A program made the translations under genes and the position numbers. From Kappaphycus alvarezii (taxonomy: Eukaryota; Rhodophyta; Florideophyceae; Gigartinales; Solieriaceae), in assembly GCA_002205965.3 (NCBI GenBank), contig NADL03000697.1:186001-250000 (forward strand): a stretch of 64,000 nt of DNA, in the 5' to 3' direction. Positions 1 through 11,487 of the stretch are shown piece by piece (position 1 is the stretch's first letter; every line of letters begins with the position of its first letter). The notes beneath the pieces are model-generated. The model was not told the origin of the DNA. It did no database searches and was given only the letters and a program-made list of their open reading frames with translations.

Positions 1-407
1 GCCGTATTGGAGGTCATTGCCAATGAGTTGTGTCTTTACAGGAATCAGAATCTTGAAGGCGATAGGAAACAAGGTCTTAAAGGTGGCAAGGAGGGATATG
101 GTAGAAATCAATTGGAAAGAATCCGTGCAGGAAACTAGATCGTGAAAACACTCACGGGGATGGGTGTTACAGCATCTAGTGGCAAGGTTGGCAAATAGGT
201 GGAAGAAATGAAAATCCTCGGGCCCGAGGAAACCCTAGATTTCGATGACTATTGTAATAACCAGCATATCGTAGGAATCTAAAATTCCTCGTAGTGCGAG
301 TGTTTGAAACGATCGGCTAGGGCTGCTGAGGTGGCTCCGAGGAAAGCGCCAAGGTATACGGGGGACTGGACGAGGAATAGGCGATGGTAACATCCAAAAC
401 TAGTGGT
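1..407. other. Non-coding stretch, no gene seen
   Basis: Mixed-composition DNA with stops in all frames and no long open frame. I see no tRNA-like fold, splice-bounded exon or repeat. It leads into the first copy of the duplicated segment at about 408. Confidence 0.6.
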
Positions 408-830
408 ACGAATGGTTCAACCACTATGAGATTCTAGAAACCAATTATCCGAGAACAGAGATTTTGTAAGCGAGAGAAGTGCTATCGAAGTAGAGTTTGG
501 GGAACGAGAAGAGGTGATTACGAACACGGAGTCAAGGAGCTACAATAGAGTATGGAATTAACATATTCTTCCCCTTAGTCTCAGCAGCTAGCGTAAAATT
601 AATGCTACTGAAATAATATTAACTTTATTCTTCTGATATGTTTACTATAACATTCTGAACTACTTGTTTCAATACTTGAAGTTGTTCCCTAACTTGCTTG
701 CCATGCCAAGAGGAACTGCTTTAATCAGCTTATGTGGACTTTACGGATAATCCTGGAGTCTCAATAAGGCCTACTCGATATCATAAAATGCTTTCAAGTG
801 AAATATATGGAATATATTGACTAGAGGGGA
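408..830 (+). repeat. Diverged segmental repeat, copy 1
   Basis: First of three diverged copies of one segment; the others start near 1063 and 5705. Shared landmarks in order are a block around AACCAATTATCCGAGAACAG, then GTAAGCGAGAGAAGTGCT, a 'caag-gag-ctaca-gagtatgga' stretch, TCAGCAGCTAGCGT, CTTGAAGTTGTTCCCTAACT with TGCTTGCC, and a GGAACTGCTTTAATCAGCTT block. The end is approximate: an AAAATGCTTTCAAGTG block near 790-810 still matches AAAATGCATTCAACGCG in copy 3. Identity is clearly partial, so this is an old duplication. No open frame is conserved across the three copies. Confidence 0.65.
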
Positions 831-1062
831 GATATTGTCAAGCTAAATATATAAGTGCATATTTAGTGCTCCAATCCACGAGGCTGGAATTGAATAGACA
901 TTTATAAGGTGAATCAGAGTTGAGATAGATATCTTCGGGCACCATAGCATGTAATGTCTTCAACTGCTTTCAGCTTGTCTCAAAATTAAAATATGCCGGC
1001 TGAAATATATAAAACTCATGCAAATTCATCACGCAGTAAATTTTTCATGGTGTCTGATAGGG

Positions 1063-1430
1063 GTAAATCGGCAGGGGAGGAGATTCTCAGAACCAATTAC
1101 CCTGAGAAAGAGGTGTTGCGAGCGACAAAAGTGCTGCCGTGGTATTGTTGAACGAACAAAAGGGAGTGTATATAGAAGAGAGTTGAGGAAGCTACATGCA
1201 AGTATAAAAGGGGCAGGGTCTACCACCGACGCTCTTCGACTAGCGTAAGAAAAAGTTTTCTTGGGTCTGAAGTTGACTCTCAACTTCCTACTACTCGGGA
1301 CTTGGCTTGAAGTTGTCTGCCAACTTGCTTGACCTCTCCATGAGGAAGCAGTTTACTCAGCTTTTATAGACTTTTGGCTACACCTAATTTCCGAAGAAAA
1401 CTACAGAAGCTACCACGAAATGCAGAGAAA
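1063..1430 (+). repeat. Diverged segmental repeat, copy 2
   Basis: Second copy of the segment at 408-830. It has the same landmarks in the same order: AGAACCAATTACCCTGAG, TTGCGAGCGACAAAAGTGCT, GAAGCTACATGCAAGTAT, CGACTAGCGT, GAAGTTGTCTGCCAACTTGC and GGAAGCAGTTTACTCAGCTT. It lies directly downstream of the 3' end of the minus-strand acidic gene at 1497-2137. In copy 3 the same arrangement continues into a decayed copy of that gene, so the duplicated unit includes the gene's 3' part. Confidence 0.65.
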
Positions 1431-1496
1431 CAATTTGTAGAGATGATAAACTCTAAACAAAATATACTTAAGAAACTAACAATCAGTAAGGTCCTC

Positions 1497-2137
1497 TTAT
1501 TTCCCATTCTCTAAATCAGATCCAAACAACTCCTCTAAAATATCCATGCTGTCCAAGCAGTCCCCACAAATATCTGCGAATGGCTCACAGCTCTCTATTT
1601 CCCCCTGGGAGATATCTAGACTACTAAAGATATCGACATCCGGTTCCATCGTGGGCACAACTTGATCCATACTCTCCATTCCAGGCCCCACCAGTCCAAC
1701 ACTTTCCATGCCCCCTGTTCCCTCATCCTCCTCCTCCTCCTCCTCCTCTTCCTCCTCCCCATCCTCCTCCTCCTCCTCATCCTCTTCCTCCTCTTCCTCC
1801 TCCTCATCTTCCTCCTCCTCATCTTCCTCCTCCTCCTCCTCATCTTCCTCATCCTCCTCCTCCTCCTCCTCCTGAGCCTCGTACACTAGCTCAGGGGCTA
1901 ACCATTCTCGAAGGACTCCCCGCTCTCCTCCTCGACCTTCTCAGCCTCTCCCGGACTTACCTCCCTCGCTTCTTCTTCTATGAAGAGGCGGCGAACGAAC
2001 TCGATGATTTGCTTCTTTGTTTGCCGCCGGATGTAGTCTTCGGCATCGGTTGGCCCGTAGGCGGCGAGACGAAGGCCATTGATGGGACGGGAAGGGCGGT
2101 TTTTGGAAATAGGGACAGAGGGGCGAAGGTTGTTCAT
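1497..2137 (-). CDS. Acidic low-complexity protein, two exons (predicted)
   Basis: Predicted two-exon gene; family not recognised. Exon 1 (2137-1961) starts at an ATG and encodes 59 residues, with a basic N-terminus (RPSVPISKNRPSRP) and an amphipathic stretch (IRRQTKKQIIEFVRRLFIEE). It ends exactly at a consensus donor, GAG|GTAAGT. Exon 2 (1889-1497) has no ATG of its own. It begins LVYEAQ and runs into a Glu/Asp tract of about 50 residues, then a Gly/Met-rich linker and an acidic tail with CGDC, ending SDLENGK-stop. A 71-bp intron (1960-1890, acceptor CCCTGAG) joins the exons in phase 0 to give about 189 residues. Read through without splicing, exon 1 stops at 1898. A TATTTAAA box lies 105 bp upstream of the ATG. 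Basic-then-acidic layout suggests a nuclear or chromatin protein, but that is inference. The acceptor choice is the weakest part of the model. Confidence 0.5.
1721..1873 (+). repeat. (TCC/TTC)n trinucleotide tract in exon 2
   Basis: About 150 bp of almost pure pyrimidine triplets (TCC, with TTC and TCA interruptions) on the plus strand. On the minus strand it encodes the Glu/Asp run of the acidic gene. The decayed paralogue at 6120-6476 has no such tract, so it probably expanded after the duplication. Interruptions are mostly GAT/GAC/GAA in the coding frame, so the acidic character is kept. Confidence 0.9.
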
Positions 2138-2241
2138 TTCGATAGACGTTGGGGAACGGGAGGCAATGTAGGGTGTTTTGGGTGTGTGGGGGGAGGGGTG
2201 ATGAGTAAAATGATCGGGGCATTTGGAACTTAGAATAAAGG

Positions 2242-2251
2242 GGTTTAAATA
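2242..2251 (-). promoter_or_regulatory. TATA-like box of the acidic gene
   Basis: The minus strand reads TATTTAAACC, 105 bp upstream of the predicted ATG at 2137. Position and sequence fit a TATA element. This is supported only by sequence and spacing. Confidence 0.4.
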
Positions 2252-2503
2252 GGCTCCCGGGGCAGGTTCTATAGATTAGGAATAGGTAAAAGAGATCTGC
2301 AAGGGATTTTGCAGGAGTGCATTTGCGCCCTTCTTCTCAAAAAAGGCGAATTTGGAGGAGGAGGTAAGCTAAAAGGGAAAAGGGACTTGATTCGGGGTCG
2401 ATTCAGAGGGTTAAATACAGTATAAAAATATCTAGATAAAATGGAAGTAAATTTGGAAATGACGGTGGGAGAAGTTAGAGGCGGGATCGTTGTAGGTTGC
2501 TGG

Positions 2504-2587
2504 ATTACACGAGGGGAGGACAATTTCCTGTATTACGTGAAGGGAGGACCATTTCCTGTATTAAATGAGGGGAGGACCATTTTTTGT
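2504..2587 (+). repeat. 28-bp minisatellite, three tandem units
   Basis: Three adjacent units of exactly 28 bp (2504-2531, 2532-2559, 2560-2587). The shared core is GGGAGGACCATTTCCTGT preceded by ATTA. Units differ at a few positions (for example CACGAGG, CGTGAAG and AATGAGG near the start, and TTCCTG versus TTTTTG near the end). It sits about 370 bp upstream of the acidic gene's ATG, on the promoter side. Confidence 0.9.
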
Positions 2588-3741
2588 ATTACAGTGTCAT
2601 AATTAAAAATCATGCAAATGGAGCTACCGTATCTAAATTAGAGTCTCATCCCGATATTTTCCCGAGGATACATTCTTAGTTTATATTACGCGCCCTTTCT
2701 TATGAAGAACGTCTCGAGTCGTCATTTCTATTCCGTTGTCGCATTTCGAGGGTGAAATAATGTATTTGAATGCAACATAATCCGAAAGGTGTCAAAAAAC
2801 ATATCTAAAAAAGATACACTCACCATCGATAATGTACATATAGCGCCCGAAAACACAAGCAGATGCTTCTCATGAAATCTGAAATGACTTTACCATCTTA
2901 GCTTCCTCTGAAATGATTCATAGTTAGGTAGATGTTTTCCTTCTACCTACTGTAATTTCTGCATGATTATGATGTAAGAGTATAGACGAAGATGCTGTTG
3001 GTCCTCTATATTGGTGTTTAATACCGTTTGTTTTTGTACTATCGCCTGAATACGGTCCTCTAGGATATTTTCCGGGACCCCTTCTTAGCTTGATGGAAAG
3101 TATTATGAGAAAAATGAGAAAATATCGCACAAAATCAACAATGCGTGCTCACCTGCATTATTCTCGGTTATGTGAGACCCTTTTTTTATATGGGTTTCAG
3201 TCTGATGGCCACTGGCCCTAATGATTTCATCTTTTAGGCAATTTGACTTCGAAACGAACTCGGATCAGCGCCTCAAGATTCTTTTCGGCCTCATTTAAAG
3301 CTTCTTATTGGCCTTTTCAGTTGTGAAAAAACGCTTCAGGCTCTCAATCTTCGCATCAATTGATCCATAAAGGCTTTTGAGTACAGTACACTCATGAAAT
3401 CTTAAAAAGCTTAGTTCTGGGAGTTCTACTCGAGTCGGACATTTTCCAATTTTCTCTGATGATATGACTCATGTTTTTATGGAACAGCACATATTTTTAC
3501 ACATTCTGAAGAGATCTAGTAACATTAACGTCTTAAATGAATGGTAGTTGCGGTGTTTCTACAGTTTTTTTGAAGCTAATCCGACTAGGCATTAAGTGAT
3601 ACCACTTTCCACTACTTTAGTTTCATATTTTCTAAAATGCATTCCGCTTTATTGCATGTAGACACGTCCACACTACACAGAACAACGGGTTCTGCTAGAC
3701 GGACGACTCCGGGCAACTGCTGAAGTAATTGGCCACTTAAG
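2588..3741. other. AT-rich non-coding stretch
   Basis: AT-rich DNA with short frames only. No recognisable gene, RNA or mobile element. Confidence 0.6.
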
Positions 3742-4197
3742 CTAGAATGGAACCGGAAGAAAACTCCACCACTTCAACCGAGGATTCAGGAGGTTTGAAA
3801 AACTCCCACTGTAAGCATATACGCTTAGAAATAGAGGCGGCGACGACAACAGCGAGAACTCCGGACGAACGAGCTTGAAGACCAGCCCGCAAGGCTGTGA
3901 AGACCAAAACCCACGCAAGACGTCAAAATGACGGTGTATTTGTGGGTGGCAGGGTACAATGGACTTGGCAAACATTTTTCGAGTGGTAGATCCATACTTA
4001 TAAACCTTTCCTAGTTCATCCCACGTGCGCTGGGGGCGCAGAGAGGCAATCCACTCGATGTGGTCATCGAAAAAAACATTGAAACGATAGCTCTTCAGCC
4101 GTGACGGGAAATCTCCTGAGGGAAGAGCCGGATGAAGTTCCGGCGCCCACGCCGTACGTGGACGTAGATGAAGTGAAGTTTGGGTGTAGCCAGTCAA
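3742..4197 (-). other. Open frame without ATG, possible gene or element fragment
   Basis: A minus-strand frame of about 151 codons in a local island of higher GC within AT-rich surroundings. It has no ATG near its 5' end; the first Met is internal (RKMFAKS). The middle looks protein-like (FFDDHIEWIASLRPQRTWDE, then LGKVYKYGSTTRKMF), while the C-terminal part is Leu/Ser/Phe-rich and less convincing. I cannot place it in a family. It may be a relic exon of a gene or transposon, or a chance frame in a GC island. Confidence 0.25.
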
Positions 4198-5704
4198 GAT
4201 TATATGTACGTTGTCAGAAGAAATATTTGATATGTATAAAGTCGCATATTTTTTTACAGCAAGACACTGGATAATTGGCTTCTTGCAATTTTTCTTGCTT
4301 TTAAAAAACTTGGTAGTTTTTGTTGCCCCATCTACTTCATTCTAAAATGATCTTTATAATATCAAAAGAATCACTAGTCCCAGAAAGTTTTACGGACGAC
4401 TTGAAACTATGTGTTAATCATGTCCACCTAGGTACACCAACCTCCTTTAGAGAAAGTTTTTGTACGTTCAAGCAAGACTTTGTAAGATCCAGTCCACTAG
4501 ATCAGAGGCAATTTGCCTAGGAGGTCACAAACGTCACATGAATGAATAGTTATTAACAAAGAGAATCACCTTCCCTAGTCTTCCAAACCCAGGCCTTACA
4601 AGCCCAGCTAGCTCGAAGCCTTTTTTATCTTGCCATTGTAGTGACTTAAAAAGGCTTCTACCCAGCAAGGTGCGACGTCTCGAGGGCTTTTATATCCTTT
4701 CTAAGTCCAATTTATGGCTCAGACGTTTCATGCTTTTTTACGGTGGTGTGATGTCCTAGAAGCGTTATTTGCTGCCAAAAATAAAATATTTATATCAGAA
4801 ATTTCCAGTAGTTTAAGTTTTCAAAAGAGCTCTACTGTAACTCCATGAAGGGTCTACATTCTTTAACATGCGAGAAAATTTTGGAGAATAACAAAATAAC
4901 CCATTTAAAGCAGCATAACTGTCTGTAAACGCAGCATCCAACTACGTATTATCCTTTATGTTATTAGTATTATACAAAAGGGAATTAAAAAAGATCAGAG
5001 CTTATCGTGTAAAGAGTAGTGCAGCAAGGGGTAAAGAGTGCGGAGACAGCACCTGTTTGAATATAAATAGTCAGTATTACTTTTCTTTCGACGTTACTCT
5101 CGCCCATTAGTAAGTTAAACACTATTTTCCTCATGCGGCTTCGTCAATTGAGCGCCTATCTTGCATTCTTTGGGCAACTAAAATCATCGCTGACTACGAT
5201 TATTGTTCCGCAAATACAATTTTACTGCATTCAGTCCTGATTTATTATCTTTTGATTCCAAAATTGGAAAATTGCCTCCAATTATTGACGTGAGTGACTT
5301 TAGTTCTCTTTTCTCGTTCTGCTTCAAGAAAAGCAAGCTCTCGTTGTTGGAGCTAGTGATTTACTTTATTTTTACTTGCCATAGGATCACCACACACGCC
5401 TAGTTCTCTCTTATCTTTAACTATAATTTCGACCCTCTACTTAAATTCCTCTTTTCATATTATTCCTGACTTATTATTTGCTGAAAAAATGCACTAAATT
5501 AGCAAAAGGTCCAGAAAGTGGACCCGGAATGGAATCCGGATGCTGGGAGGTTCACTATGGCACCTAATTGGTCTTTAATCTGAAGAAAACTCGTATCTTA
5601 CTCAATTGCTAATGAGAATAGGTTGTGGACTTCCGACTTGGACAACCCTAACAAGGTCACTATGATATACATGTCGTAGAGTAGGTTAAAAGTACAGAAA
5701 TCCG
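4198..5704. other. AT-rich non-coding stretch
   Basis: Frequent stops in all frames, with only short spurious frames (for example 4320-4520 and 5203-5403) that have no recognisable content. Confidence 0.6.
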
Positions 5705-6115
5705 ATAGGAATAAATCGGCGAGGATTAGATTCCCAGAACCAACTATCCTTGAACAGAAGTACTGCAAGCGACATAATAGCTACTGGAGAATATTTTTGG
5801 GAACACGATAGATTGATAAAGGAGTGATGTCAACGGGATACGATTGAGTATGGAAAGATAGGGTCTAACACCTATGCTCAGTCACCAACGCAGTTGAAAC
5901 GCTTCTTAGTTCGGAAGATAACTTTCAAAGTCTCAACTAATTTTGTCTGTACTTGAACTTTTCGGCGCTTTTTCCTTCTTTTTCCTTTATGAAGCGGTTT
6001 CATTACCTCACATAGAATTTCATTCTTACCCCAAAGTCTCATTCAAATGTATTAAATACCAATAAAATGCATTCAACGCGATATTTTGGACGACAAAGAC
6101 TAACAGTAGATAATA
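5705..6115 (+). repeat. Diverged segmental repeat, copy 3
   Basis: Third copy of the segment at 408-830 and 1063-1430. Landmarks are AAATCGGCGAGGATTAGATT, CCCAGAACCAACTATCC, TGCAAGCGACATAATAGCT, GATTGAGTATGGAAAG, TCTAACACCTATGCTCA, a GAACTTTTCGGCG block and GAAGCGGTTTCATTACCTCA. It is followed, as copy 2 is, by sequence matching exon 2 of the acidic gene. Confidence 0.6.
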
Positions 6116-6119
6116 TCAG

Positions 6120-6476
6120 GATAGAAAATTATATCTTTTTCTCCAACTTCAATCCTCGACATCAAAGCCCAACAATTTCTCTAACATATGTATACCTCCA
6201 ATGCAATCACTAAAATTCTGGCGGACGGCTTAGAATGATAAACGGCCTCCTGGGACATATCAATGTCCGCCTATCCTTGTTAACGACCCTCACCCTCCCA
6301 AACGTCCTAAAAAGAGGATTCTAATATTACTATGACACCCTCAATCTCCCGTACGTCCTCCACATAAACTCCCCCACTGTTGTAAACCAATAGCTCCCAT
6401 GGTATCAACCAGTCTTTCTAATCTTCTGATCCTTCCAAATCCACCTCAGTGCCTCTAGCCGACTGGGGGTATCCAG
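6120..6476 (-). pseudogene. Decayed copy of the acidic gene's second exon
   Basis: This stretch sits in the same position and orientation relative to repeat copy 3 as exon 2 of the acidic gene does to copy 2. Matching blocks include GGCCTCCTGGGACATATCAA versus CCCCCTGGGAGATATCTAGA, a following ATGTCCG versus ACATCCGG, and CCTCAGTGCCTCTAGCCGAC versus CCTGAGCCTCGTACACTAGC. The last of these is the intron/exon 2 boundary of the intact gene. No open frame survives and the Glu/Asp-coding triplet tract is absent. Similarity fades near 6476, so exon 1 is not visibly present. It is probably a dead paralogue from a segmental duplication. Confidence 0.5.
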
Positions 6477-7814
6477 TATTTAATGTTAGTGGTAGAAAAG
6501 AGGAATTGAACAGAAAACGATTTTAACCGAATTTCACGAATCGTAACATCGATTCAATCTGAAATAGTTTATTTAAAACTGGATTAGCGCTTCAGTTTTC
6601 TCTAAATTTGAAAGTTCCTCCATCTCGGACTTGAAACTTTCCTCTAAAAATCTCAACTTCCTTAAAAAGAGCACTTAGATACGCATAACGAGAATTTTAA
6701 ATTGCATTATTTGCTTCTGTGAAACATATTAAGAAACGTAAGAATAAATTATAGGTAAAACTAGATTTATTGCTGATTAAGGGTAATTTAAGCATTTTAA
6801 TCTAACTATACTCCTCTCGTTGCCTAACCTCTGTATCCAAGCTGACATTATTTGATGGAAACTGCTTGTTCTCAAAAATACTCAGAATATAAAGAAATTC
6901 ACAAAGTCCCGCATCGCTGCTTCAGAAAAAAGGTACCAAGAAAAGATTCCGAAATACAAGAGAAGCTCAATTTCTGAAGTTCCAACTAGATTTAAATAAT
7001 ATTAACTTCTCTTTCGGCTATCGTAATCAGCCTTCCCTTCTTATCTTGAAACGACCTTTCGGAACTTCATTAAAATGACCTTTCTTTACATCCTGCAGTA
7101 GCTTAAGAGCCAGTTTTTCCCGAATGACTCTGGTTGAAATTTTGTGAGTCTTTCAGAGTTCCTGGATATGTTAGGAAAATGCTTCAAAGGAGCCCTTCTT
7201 TTAAAATGGTTCTCAAGGTTTCTTTATATTTTAATAAAACATCACCACGATTTTTGGGTGATGCCTCGCTGCACGGATTTATTTTGAATATGAATTCCAA
7301 CATCAGAGGAGAACTTTTGTCAAAATTTAAGAAGATGACAAAATCAACACTATACATATTCTTTCCGAGCTCTTAATCTGCTCTTCTATTCATCTAAAAT
7401 ACAAATTCGTAGCTTTATGATGACAGGTGGTCGTAAATTTTACTCCTGGCTCTCACTGCTAGTATAAAAACTGAATAAAATCATAAAATCAATAAAATAT
7501 CCAAAAATATTTCTTGAAATAACGCATAAATTAAATTTGCGATTCATGTCAGTACGGTTTTAAAATTTTGTATTGAGATCAACTGTTTCAAAAATGGGGA
7601 CAAAATATTAGTAACTCGCTAAATACAAAGATTGAGAACATATTATTTGTATCCAACCTATAAACTGTACTTTTCGTTTAGAAATCTAAAAGGTACAAAA
7701 AAATATCTGCGGTTTTTTCATGCGGTGAAAAATTTATTTCTATTTTCGTTCTATTAATCACAAAAAATAGTACAATTCACTGCGTTTCTATTTCTATATC
7801 CCACAAAATGCACA
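6477..7814. other. AT-rich non-coding stretch
   Basis: AT-rich and stop-dense. The short frame at 7134-7376 has no recognisable content and no supporting signals. Confidence 0.6.
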
Positions 7815-8165
7815 AGGGGGGGTGGGAAGGGAACAAGCTGTACACTTGGGCCTTGGAAAGGTTGAGCTGGGACCTGAGTAGAACCCTTTAAAGCTGGATG
7901 AAACGGATGGCGGCGGCGGCTTGGGAACGTGGAAAGAAAATTTTACCGTAAGCTACATACAAAGCATTCGTAGCAAGTGATAACTTCTCCTGTAACGAGA
8001 AAAAGAGAGGATGAAGAGCCTGGGTAAAGAGCAACGGACCGAGGGGATCACCTCGCTGAGTGCCTTGTGAGCTACCGAGATAGTAGGGCCGAAATAAAGC
8101 TCTGTAGCGGCATTGCAACAGGAGTGTGACCACCGCACGAGACCTGGAACGTACGTTTATGCAGC
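7815..8165 (-). mobile_element. Non-LTR retrotransposon reverse transcriptase relic
   Basis: Conceptual translation of the minus strand shows broken but recognisable reverse-transcriptase blocks in the right order. First is a VRWSHSCCNAATELYFGP block. After a frame change comes SSQGTQRGDPLGPLLFTQAL, the RT motif usually seen as GxxQGDPLxPLLF. Then HPLFFSLQEKL, a degenerate LYVAYGK where the catalytic Tyr-x-Asp-Asp should be, AAAAIRFIQ, an in-frame stop, and QLNLSKAQVYSLFP matching the family's LNLSKCE-type block. At least one frameshift, one stop and loss of both catalytic Asp residues mean it is dead. No endonuclease domain, poly(A) tail or target-site duplication was found, so it is an isolated fragment. 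This GC-richer island stands out from the AT-rich surroundings. Confidence 0.8.
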
Positions 8166-11100
8166 CTCAAAAGGAACTGAAATCGTTGCGAGCGTCAATC
8201 TAGACCAACAGATGCTCGCAGACTTCGGGGCTCCGAGAAAGGCGACACACAAAGAATGATTGCGTTGGTGCTGATCGTGGCGCTAGATTTGAAAAAAATA
8301 CTTCACACTTTCTTTGTAAGGTTTTTTCCTCACCTTGATGCATTAGTTAGTATTTAAAATCTGAAAGGATTTCGAAAATTATCTCCAGGATTTTCAAATT
8401 TTAATATTTGTAACTTACGTAGTTTCAAGTTTCATTTACATCCCTGCTTGATGCAAATTTATCTTCCATAAGGTTTCGGGACGTATTATGAGAAATTGAA
8501 ACTTTTTTATCTCCTAACTTCTTCTCAGCATCAAGAGAAATATTTTTTGCTGTTCCTATCAAAAATTACTATCTCAGAATGTCTTTTGAAACTGAAACAT
8601 TAAGGATTAAGTGTAATACAAGGAGTCGATATACAATCGTAATTAAGTTTCCATAAACATCATACCCCCCTCCTTCAGTTTTAGGCAGTAATGTACATTT
8701 AACATGAACTCTTTACTGGGCTTAGCTTATTTTAAAACTACTAAGTAATGCTTAAATCAGATGAATCAGTCACATGTAGTCCATCTAATTTAAAATTATT
8801 AATGAATCCTTCTTCTAATTTAAAGATCTTTTAAGATAGTCCGTTTACATTCTTCTCAATTTCATATATTCTGTTGCGCAAAAAATATGAAAACGATGCC
8901 ATGAAGTATTGATAACCTTACGTCAAATATTACAGCTATCTTGATTCTTCTATATTTTGAGATCTATTTTAGTTCCAATCGCATTTTCAATACATAATAC
9001 AGTCTCTGAATCTAGCTTCCTAAGTGTATTTTAAGTAACTTTTCAAATGTAAGCTACTAATTCACTGAATTTGTAGATTTTTTTTCAATTTCTCACTTTC
9101 AGAAAAGGATCTGAAAAACATTTATTCGTTATTGAGTGTTATGATTATCCCTTGAAGGAAATTTTAAACTTTTCTTTTAGTTATGGGTGTTTTGAAATTC
9201 TTCGGAAGTCATTAAACAAATACTGTATCATTTTTGGAAAGTTAACTTAATGCACGTACAATTTTGTGGGTGCCCTTCTCCGGTATAACCTTTGTTTACA
9301 AAATTCCCGAAATTATATATTTATGTTGCAATTAATTTTACCTCTGTTTACAATAGCACCTTAGTAGTCTCCCTTTTCTGTACATTTTTATTGGCGTACT
9401 AGAATAATCAAAAAATAATAGTGGTTCATCTAATGAGATCGTATTATCTGTACTTCTATAACCAATACGCCAATGCTCTCATGAAAAAAAACTTAAATGT
9501 CTATAAATCGTAATTAACAATTTTTTGCATACTTATCATAAATATCATATATAGATAAAGCATGTAATATGACTTCTCCAGTGAAAAATGAAAATCAATT
9601 AAAAAGTAAGGTGATAATATGCTTCCTAATTCAGATTTATAATTTTCTATTCAACTGAAATTTTCTGCTCATAAATACTGAGAACAATGACTACGGCATA
9701 AGCTGCTTTATTTTTTTCATTGGGCACCAGAAAATTTATTAGAAAGGGATTCAATTTGGAGACTTTTGATATATTTTGAGGTGAATACCATACCAAATAT
9801 AGGCAGGCTCTCAAAAACTAACTCGCTGAATGTAGTTCTGCACACGAATATATATTCTGATGGCTGTATTTGGTTCTATGTCGATTTAAATTTTGAAATG
9901 CTTTTAAAATGAACGCACCATAGGCTTTTAAGAGTAAACTTTGCTATAGTGAATAATTAATGAGATTGGACTGAAAGTTCGAGTATTTAAATTACTCCTT
10001 TCAGCGATTCTTTTGTCATTAAATGTACAAAAAAAATTACTTCTCTCACTTGAAAAATAGTTCAAGCCAGCGCTTCTGGTTATCCAAGTTTCTTCACTTC
10101 AGATAACAGTGCGAAGATTTTTGATGTTTTTATTTTGTTTCAAGGAAGATAATTTCAAGATAAATTCCACAATCTCTCTGTATTGCTAAACTATTCATGT
10201 TATGTTTTTCCTTCTTTCCAAATAGTATACTTACCAAAAAACATTAAAACTGGATACCTTATAGGGATAATTTTATTGGCACTTTTTCGTACGTTCAGGC
10301 GTTCAAAGGTTGTCATATTAATATGGTGTGAGGTCATTTTTATTTTTTAGGGCATTGAAATGAATGAGCAGCATTCTATTCACGTGCGCACTAGGATATT
10401 ACAGTGCAAACAGCTTCTTTATGATTAATATTATAGATTATCTTTTCTACTATGAAGTAATATATTCTCTGTCGAAGTTCTTACATTCATGCAGAGAAAT
10501 TTACAAGAATATAAACGTTGATACCGTTTTGGATCGAAAATTCCAAGAAGGGAGTCAATGGCATCTGTTGAATTTGAAAAGTTTTTAGTCGCAACTACTC
10601 CAAATGTGCATAGATACGATGATTTTTTACTCAATATCTAAAATCAAATATCTCAATACTCCCATTGACACATCTATCATTTTTAAATCTCAATTCGGAC
10701 AAGTTTTAGAATTAAAACCGATGATAAAACAAATGGAAGCCCCTGATTTTAATTAAATTCAACTTTATTTATGGATTTAAAGCATTAAGTTTTTTCTTGG
10801 TAACCTTGAAAATTACAGCAAAAAATATTACGTAGAGATTTAAAAATTGAAGGCATGAAAACCTTTTTTGGGCTCCTTCAAAGCCGTAAATGGACATAAG
10901 ATAGATTTCGGGTATTTATGAAACCTATTAGAAATACAAAAAAAGTACAATTATTTGCAGTTTAGGAAGAAATAAAGTAAGAAAAAGATAATAAGGGACT
11001 ATGAAATTATAAAAGCATGTAAACTATTTAAGCAAACTTTCCAACTTGGCATATTTCTTCAATACTTTTCTGGAGTACCAATCTTGAAGTATAATAACGG

Positions 11101-11487
11101 AAACTGAGGAAAATAATGAGAACTTTAAAAATTTTACGTGTTGAAATTTCATAGCCGCCATAATTTCCGTATGCACTTTATTTGTATAGTAATATTTATG
11201 GACTCAATGATATATTTAATCACGATTAAATACAAATGTGTCACTTTTGAAATTTTTCGATGGCCCATAAAAGTGTTTAGATAGATTCAATGCATCACAT
11301 ACAACTTATTCCACGTTTAGCAGCGACATAAGAATTAATTTTCTACAAATAGCCTTTGAAAAATCATGAGGCGGATAGAAGAAAGTCATAAGTGTCGATT
11401 GTTTACGGGTGGAAGCAAAATACTCTGTCAAGTAATTTCAATGGACGGGGAAAATTTAGGGGAATTAATTATTTGGAAAGTACTGTA
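8166..11487. other. AT-rich non-coding stretch
   Basis: More than 3 kb of strongly AT-rich DNA with stops in all frames. No gene, RNA gene, tandem repeat or mobile element recognised. The frame at 10364-10588 has no protein-like features. Confidence 0.6.

Noticed and set aside
1616-1852. Arg/Met-rich minus frame and Leu-rich plus frame over the triplet tract
   Set aside because: Both are shadow frames of the (TCC/TTC)n tract; the acidic frame has the in-frame splice partner and a non-repetitive C-terminus.
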